Shown piece by piece: positions 6,736-13,317 of a stretch of 13,317 nucleotides of DNA. Below the pieces are notes generated by a model. The model saw nothing but the letters and a program-made list of their open reading frames with translations. It was not told the DNA's origin and ran no database searches. Position numbers and translations under genes: made by a program. Source of the DNA: Paraclostridium ghonii (lineage in GTDB: Bacteria; Bacillota; Clostridia; Peptostreptococcales; Peptostreptococcaceae); assembly GCF_023653455.1 (NCBI RefSeq), contig NZ_JAKEDR010000091.1, positions 1 to 13,317 on the forward strand, in the 5' to 3' direction. How positions within the stretch are numbered: the stretch's first letter is position 1; every line of letters starts with the position of its first letter.

Positions 6736-7338
6736 TTGACTTTTAATAATCTTTCAATAATTATTCCTTTTAAAACAGGTACTGGCGATAGAAAAATAAA
6801 TTGGAACTGGCTAAAAAAGATATAAATCGCTGATTCCATATGCAGAACTATGCATCTATGAGCGCAATGAAACTCCATATTGTAAAAGTGCGACAATAAA
6901 TGTAGTTTATGATAAAGGCATTGTTGCTCCATCAAGATTAGTACAATTTTCAGAAAATGCTACTAATAGAATTTTAGATAATAATTGTTTCAATGTAGAC
7001 GATTCTTTTATTGATAGTAATACTCAAATTTTCACTTCTCTATTTAGCAGAATCTGTATTATGAAAAAAGAAATATTTAAAAATGTGGAGGATATGACGA
7101 AGAATTTAAAGACTGGGGTAATGAAGATGTTGCATTTGTTAATTGTATGCATAGAGTAAATGCCCCTATTCATAAAATATCCAACTTTACAATATATCAC
7201 TTACACCATCAAAATGACAACAATCATAGAAATGCAGATAATTTTATTAGAAATAAAATGTTGCTATATAACCTTTATAGTATTGAAAATATAGATCAAT
7301 CCATTTTGTTAAATAGAGAAAAAAATAAGTTTTTATAA
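6736..7338 (+). pseudogene. Family-2 glycosyltransferase (Glyco_transf_7C-like end), frameshifted
   Basis: Three consecutive frames carry one protein. First (6736-6825): LSIIIPFKTGTGDRKINWNW, the N-terminal strand of a GT-A enzyme, ending in a stop at 6823. Second (from 6818): RYKSLIPYAELCIYERNETPYCKSATINVV, then on to ICIMKKEIFKN. Third (from about 7084): GGYDEEFKDWGNEDVAF, the 'GG.DE.F.GWG.ED.AF' acceptor-site motif of galactosyltransferase-type enzymes, then IYHLHH and the stop at 7336-7338. The segment with the metal-binding DXD strand, expected after INVVYDKG, also seems to be deleted. At least two frameshifts plus this loss make it non-functional. It directly follows the broken methyltransferase, so both probably decayed together. 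Confidence 0.8.
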
Positions 7339-7427
7339 AAACTTATAAATAAATATATTTTAATAACATCGAGATACCTTCTGTCTATCTTCTATTGTCA
7401 ACCTTAAAATTAGCACTGCTTTAGGCA

Positions 7428-7475
7428 AAAAGCTAACCCATTAAATTTCCATCGATATTTAACGGGTTAGCTTTT
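7428..7475. terminator. Bidirectional terminator between convergent glycan operons
   Basis: AAAAGCTAACCC (7428-7439) pairs perfectly with GGGTTAGCTTTT (7464-7475). The stem continues for six more A/T pairs after one mismatch, leaving a loop of about ten bases. T-rich tails are present on both strands. It lies between the + strand unit ending at 7338 and the minus-strand unit ending at 7635, where a shared convergent terminator is expected. Confidence 0.85.
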
Positions 7476-7544
7476 CTTAATTTCACATATTTTTAAATAA
7501 TAATTTTATTTTAAATTCATTATCTAATTTATACTTAAATAATT

Positions 7545-7613
7545 AAAAGACATTATTAACACTAAATTCATTTATTAATACAATGTTAAACAAGTATATA
7601 ATAAATGTCTTTT
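7545..7613 (-). terminator. Long-loop inverted repeat after the rhamnosyltransferase gene
   Basis: AAAAGACATT at 7545-7554 is complementary to AATGTCTTTT at 7604-7613. It begins 22 bases after the minus-strand stop at 7635, and on that strand is followed by a T-rich run. The loop of about 49 bases is unusually long, so this could be a weak first terminator or an RNA structure; the stronger terminator lies further on, at 7428-7475. Confidence 0.3.
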
Positions 7614-7634
7614 ACACTTATAAATTTTATTGGT

Positions 7635-8393
7635 TTAATTATATAATTTTGCTACATTGAATCCATTTAGTATTTGTTCTTTTTCCTCCTCAGTTGCAAT
7701 ACTAGTTTGAATATAACCAAATGCTAAAATATCTTCTAAATCATTACTAATATTGAGACCATGTATAATAACTACATAACTTGGATTTGGAATTGTTTCA
7801 TGTACAAGATTCATAGCTCCCCAATGATCGTCTTTTACATAATATCTCAATCCAGATAAAAAATTATCAACAGTATAGATTAAAGCATAAAATGATGGCG
7901 AAGGATGAGTCATATGGACTAAAATATTTTTATTAGTTTCGTATATGTATCCCCTTTGGCATAGTATACACTGTAAACCTTTATGATACTTGATATTATG
8001 AAGCTGTTCTATATAATCAGGACTAAACATATTATCACTATCAATTCTTATATGATACATGTACTTATAATCACTAATAATTTCTTTTATTGTATTATCC
8101 CCGTCATCAGTAAAAATTATATTATCAGGTAACTTAGGATATTTTAAAAGAGCATCATCTATTAAATGCTTCGTTTCTTTGCTATGTCTTACTATACATT
8201 TAAAATCTTGATTAGTTTGATTTATAAGACTTTTAGCTGTGTATTTCATAAATATATCTATTCTATAATCTATCCATTCTTTTGTTTGAGACTTATACGT
8301 AGATGATGCATATAAAACTTTAAATTCAAACCAAAAGGGATGTTCGCATACATTAAATGGTATATCTATAATCATAGCTGTTTGATTATTCAT
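7635..8393 (-). CDS. Putative rhamnosyltransferase-family glycosyltransferase
   Basis: This is a 252-residue soluble protein. Residues 40-64 (WIDYRIDIFMKYTAKSLINQ and on) match the 'R..LF..YTL.SL..Q' opening of the bacterial putative rhamnosyl transferase family. RIDSDN at 116-121 is its metal-binding DXD equivalent. No signal peptide or membrane helix is seen, so it acts in the cytoplasm. AAGGAGTG lies six bases before the ATG and overlaps the stop of the reductase gene; the gap is only 11 bases, so it is the third gene of the epimerase - reductase operon. The co-transcription suggests it uses the sugar made by that operon, or an L-rhamnose-like sugar, on the spore glycan. The exact donor and acceptor cannot be read from sequence. 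Confidence 0.7.
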   Translation of the reverse strand: MNNQTAMIIDIPFNVCEHPFWFEFKVLYASSTYKSQTKEWIDYRIDIFMKYTAKSLINQTNQDFKCIVRHSKETKHLIDDALLKYPKLPDNIIFTDDGDNTIKEIISDYKYMYHIRIDSDNMFSPDYIEQLHNIKYHKGLQCILCQRGYIYETNKNILVHMTHPSPSFYALIYTVDNFLSGLRYYVKDDHWGAMNLVHETIPNPSYVVIIHGLNISNDLEDILAFGYIQTSIATEEEKEQILNGFNVAKLYN

Positions 8394-8404
8394 AAAATCA
8401 CTCC

Positions 8405-9262
8405 TTAATTATATAGCTTATATAAATCTTTATTTTCTTGCATCCAAATACTCATTTCCTCAATCATAACTTCATAGGAAGGTACTTTATAATCAAAGTC
8501 TTTTCTTATTGTTAATAAGCTTTTATCGCCTACAATAGTATTATTTTTTTCTATTATTACGTCATCTTTTTTAAATTCATCCTTTATTATATTTAATAAA
8601 TCATATTTAGATATCTTATATCCAGGTGTTATATTATAAATGCCTTCTATATTTGTATCTAATGCTTTATCTATAACTTTTGAAAGCTCTAATGTTGTAA
8701 TACCACTCCAAAAAACATTAGTAAATCCTCTTATCGTTCCTTTTTGAGACATAAACCAATTAAATAATCCACTACCATTTTTTAGCTCAGGCCCAATAAT
8801 AGACGTCCTAATTGTAAGACAATTCTTTTTTTCTATCTCTCCTAAGTTTTTGCTTAAACCATAAATACCTTCTTCATCTTTAAAAGATTTCTCAGTATAG
8901 CTTCCTTTTAATCCATTAAATACACAATCAGTGCTTAAATGTATTATTTTTATATTTTTACTCTCACCTATCCTAGCTAAAAACTTCGGGAAAAATGTAT
9001 TTATATACACAGTGTTTTTGATATTAACCTCGGCTACTTTATTTAAAACGCCAATACAATTAATAATTACATCTGGATTTACAATTTGAATAATTTCATT
9101 AACATGATTAATATCATCTATATCACATAATATACTATTTTTATTAAGTTTATTTCTATGACAAACATTAAATACCTTATATTTATCTTTTATATTTGAT
9201 AAGTACATAGTTACCATATGTCCTGCCATCCCTGTAGCCCCAAACACTAATACCCTCTTCAT
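8405..9262 (-). CDS. RmlD-like NAD(P)H-dependent 4-keto-sugar reductase (WbvR-like)
   Basis: This 285-residue enzyme is an extended short-chain dehydrogenase of the dTDP-4-dehydrorhamnose reductase (RmlD) kind. GATGMAGH at 8-15 binds the cofactor, NCIG lies at 68-71, STDCVF at 110-115, and the catalytic YGLSK at 134-138. The ATG at 9262 is chosen because AGGAGG lies five bases upstream; the frame runs further to 9292 but without a site. It starts ten bases after the epimerase stop. Between a FnlA-type dehydratase and a FnlC-type epimerase, its role is to reduce the 4-keto intermediate of UDP-L-sugar synthesis. CapF/WbjC reductases of the L-FucNAc route are about 370 residues with an added cupin domain, absent here. 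The short form resembles WbvR of the L-RhaNAc/L-QuiNAc route. The substrate remains inferred. Confidence 0.8.
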   Translation of the reverse strand: MKRVLVFGATGMAGHMVTMYLSNIKDKYKVFNVCHRNKLNKNSILCDIDDINHVNEIIQIVNPDVIINCIGVLNKVAEVNIKNTVYINTFFPKFLARIGESKNIKIIHLSTDCVFNGLKGSYTEKSFKDEEGIYGLSKNLGEIEKKNCLTIRTSIIGPELKNGSGLFNWFMSQKGTIRGFTNVFWSGITTLELSKVIDKALDTNIEGIYNITPGYKISKYDLLNIIKDEFKKDDVIIEKNNTIVGDKSLLTIRKDFDYKVPSYEVMIEEMSIWMQENKDLYKLYN

Positions 9263-9272
9263 GTATTCCTCC

Positions 9273-10394
9273 TTAATATTTCTTCCACACATTTTTATTT
9301 ATATAATCAATATAGCTAATAATACATCTTACAATTTTTTTAGAAACATTTTCAGTATCATAATCTTTTACTATAGACATACAATCATCTTTAGATTGAT
9401 CAACCACTATATCTATTGAATTTTTTATTGTTTCATAATTTAATCCACTCATTATTAAAGTTCCCTCATCCATACCTTCCGGTCTTTCATGAGAGTTTCT
9501 AATAGTTATTGCTGGAAATCCTAATATAGATGATTCTTCGGTTATAGTTCCGCTGTCTGACAATGTACAATATGCATTTAATTGTAGTTTTATATAATCG
9601 AAAAAGCCTAATGGCTTAGATAGTATAATATTTTCATCTAGCTTTAAATTACTTATATTTTCTATTTTATTTTTTGTTCTTGGATGAGTGGAAAAAATGA
9701 TTTGCTTATTATAATGATTTGCTATCTTATTTAATGAGTTAATGAGGTTTATAAAATTATTATCTATATCTAAATTTTCCTCTCTATGAGCACTAACAAC
9801 AAAATACTCTTTTGCTTTTAATGACATTCTTTCTAATATATTAGAGCTATTAATTTTATCCATATTATATTTAAAAACTTCCTTCATACTAGATCCAGAT
9901 TTTATTATAGTTTCAGGTCTTATCCCTTCTTCCTCAAGGTATTTTCTTGCATGTTCAGTTAATGTAAAGTTAATGTCACTTATATGATCTACTATTTTTC
10001 TATTTATCTCTTCAGGTACCCTTAAATCAAAACATCTATTTCCTGCTTCCATATGAAATATTGGTATTTTATTTTTCTTAGCAGCTATAACGGATAAACA
10101 AGTATTAGTATCTCCATATATTAAAAGTGCGTCAGGATGTTCTTCTAATATTAACTTATTTACTTTTACCAATATATCTGCAATTGTTTCAATTGCATTT
10201 TCTTTTGCTGAGTCTAAAAAATAGTCTGGTTTTCTTATTTCTAAATCTTTAAAAAATATTTCATTTAATTCATAATCATAATTTTGTCCTGAATGAACCA
10301 ATATATGATCTGTGTATTTATCTAATTCATTTATGACTCTGCTAAGCTTTATAATTTCTGGCCTAGTTCCAACTATAGTCATTATTTTCATCAT
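9273..10394 (-). CDS. UDP-N-acetylglucosamine 2-epimerase family, FnlC/WbjD/WbvD type
   Basis: The product has 373 residues, the usual length. GTRPEIIKL at 9-17 opens the UDP-binding GT-B fold. GDTNT carries Asp95, MEAGNRCFDLRVPEEINR has Glu116 and Glu128/129, and SAHREEN has His203; all correspond to catalytic or binding residues of WecB. The 'EAGNRCFDLRVPEE' wording is that of the WbjD/FnlC group, which acts on 2-acetamido-2,6-dideoxy-L-sugars, not of plain WecB. It would convert UDP-L-RhaNAc to UDP-L-QuiNAc, or the corresponding precursor to UDP-L-FucNAc. GGTGAGGG lies six bases before the first ATG. It heads a three-gene minus-strand operon and has its own candidate promoter, downstream of the terminator that ends the collagen-like gene. 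Confidence 0.88.
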   Translation of the reverse strand: MMKIMTIVGTRPEIIKLSRVINELDKYTDHILVHSGQNYDYELNEIFFKDLEIRKPDYFLDSAKENAIETIADILVKVNKLILEEHPDALLIYGDTNTCLSVIAAKKNKIPIFHMEAGNRCFDLRVPEEINRKIVDHISDINFTLTEHARKYLEEEGIRPETIIKSGSSMKEVFKYNMDKINSSNILERMSLKAKEYFVVSAHREENLDIDNNFINLINSLNKIANHYNKQIIFSTHPRTKNKIENISNLKLDENIILSKPLGFFDYIKLQLNAYCTLSDSGTITEESSILGFPAITIRNSHERPEGMDEGTLIMSGLNYETIKNSIDIVVDQSKDDCMSIVKDYDTENVSKKIVRCIISYIDYINKNVWKKY

Positions 10395-10419
10395 AAAAAT
10401 CCCTCACCTAAGTTTTGTA

Positions 10420-10447
10420 TTTATAAAAATAACTTTTCATTTCACAA
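10420..10447 (-). promoter_or_regulatory. Candidate promoter of the epimerase-reductase operon
   Basis: On the minus strand TTGTGA (10442-10447) is followed after 16 bases by TATAAA (10420-10425), about 26 bases upstream of the epimerase ATG. The boxes are only near-consensus in AT-rich DNA. A promoter is needed here, because the hairpin at 10495-10531 should stop transcripts from the collagen-like gene. Confidence 0.4.
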
Positions 10448-10485
10448 TTAAGTATATTAGTGTTCATCATAATGTATTACTTATA

Positions 10486-10531
10486 GAAAAAATAAACTGC
10501 CTATAAAGTATTAATTACTGTCTAGGCAGTT
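10486..10531 (-). terminator. Rho-independent terminator of the collagen-like gene
   Basis: AACTGCCTA and TAGGCAGTT (10495-10503 and 10523-10531) form a perfect nine-pair stem with a 19-base AT-rich loop. On the minus strand the stem is followed by TATTTTTTC, a good U tract. It lies 66 bases after the stop codon at 10597. Confidence 0.75.
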
Positions 10532-10596
10532 CTTTCTCTAATATTTATAATGTTCTTGTTGAATTTTTTATCTAAGCAGTACAAAGATTTTACTCA

Positions 10597-13317
<2,721 letters not shown>

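Noticed and set aside
6720..6935. Minus-strand frame of 71 codons
   Set aside because: It lies opposite the glycosyltransferase pseudogene, whose motifs are clear on the + strand, and has no ribosome binding site or recognisable domain.
9263..9292. Ten-residue extension of the reductase overlapping the epimerase gene
   Set aside because: The ATG at 9262 has AGGAGG five bases upstream and begins directly with the first strand of the Rossmann fold.

Overview
The base composition (very AT-rich), codon use, AGGAGG-type ribosome binding sites and the gene families point to a low-GC, endospore-forming Firmicute, most likely a Clostridium-type organism. The strongest lineage clue is a very large collagen-like protein with a BclA-type C-terminal domain, which belongs to the outer spore surface (exosporium).

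Left part (1-3608). The window opens with the last 63 codons of a small membrane protein on the + strand. A compact minus-strand operon follows: a PadR-family repressor, a HAAS/DUF1700-type membrane protein and a DUF4097 beta-repeat protein, with a clear promoter upstream. Around it lies decayed DNA: a helicase remnant, an orphan DUF2922-type gene, a 22-bp perfect palindrome, and two copies of an insertion-sequence-end-like motif at about 655 and 3519 that bracket the region.

Right part (3609-13317) is a spore-glycan locus. A glycosyltransferase with a TPR-like tail (minus) is divergent from a UDP-GlcNAc 4,6-dehydratase/5-epimerase of the FnlA/WbjB/CapE type (plus). The dehydratase is followed by two broken genes, a methyltransferase and a family-2 glycosyltransferase. 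A bidirectional terminator then separates these from a minus-strand operon holding a UDP-GlcNAc 2-epimerase-like enzyme (FnlC/WbjD/WbvD type), an RmlD-like reductase (WbvR-like) and a putative rhamnosyltransferase-family protein. Beyond another terminator comes the collagen-like gene, whose 5' end lies outside the window.

How they fit together (inference). The dehydratase, reductase and epimerase form a complete three-enzyme route from UDP-GlcNAc to a UDP-2-acetamido-2,6-dideoxy-L-hexose (L-FucNAc or L-QuiNAc). The two intact glycosyltransferases could place this or another sugar on the many threonines of the collagen-like stalk. The reductase is short and RmlD-like rather than the longer CapF/WbjC type, which favours the L-RhaNAc/L-QuiNAc branch. 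The broken methyltransferase and glycosyltransferase suggest the glycan was once more elaborate.
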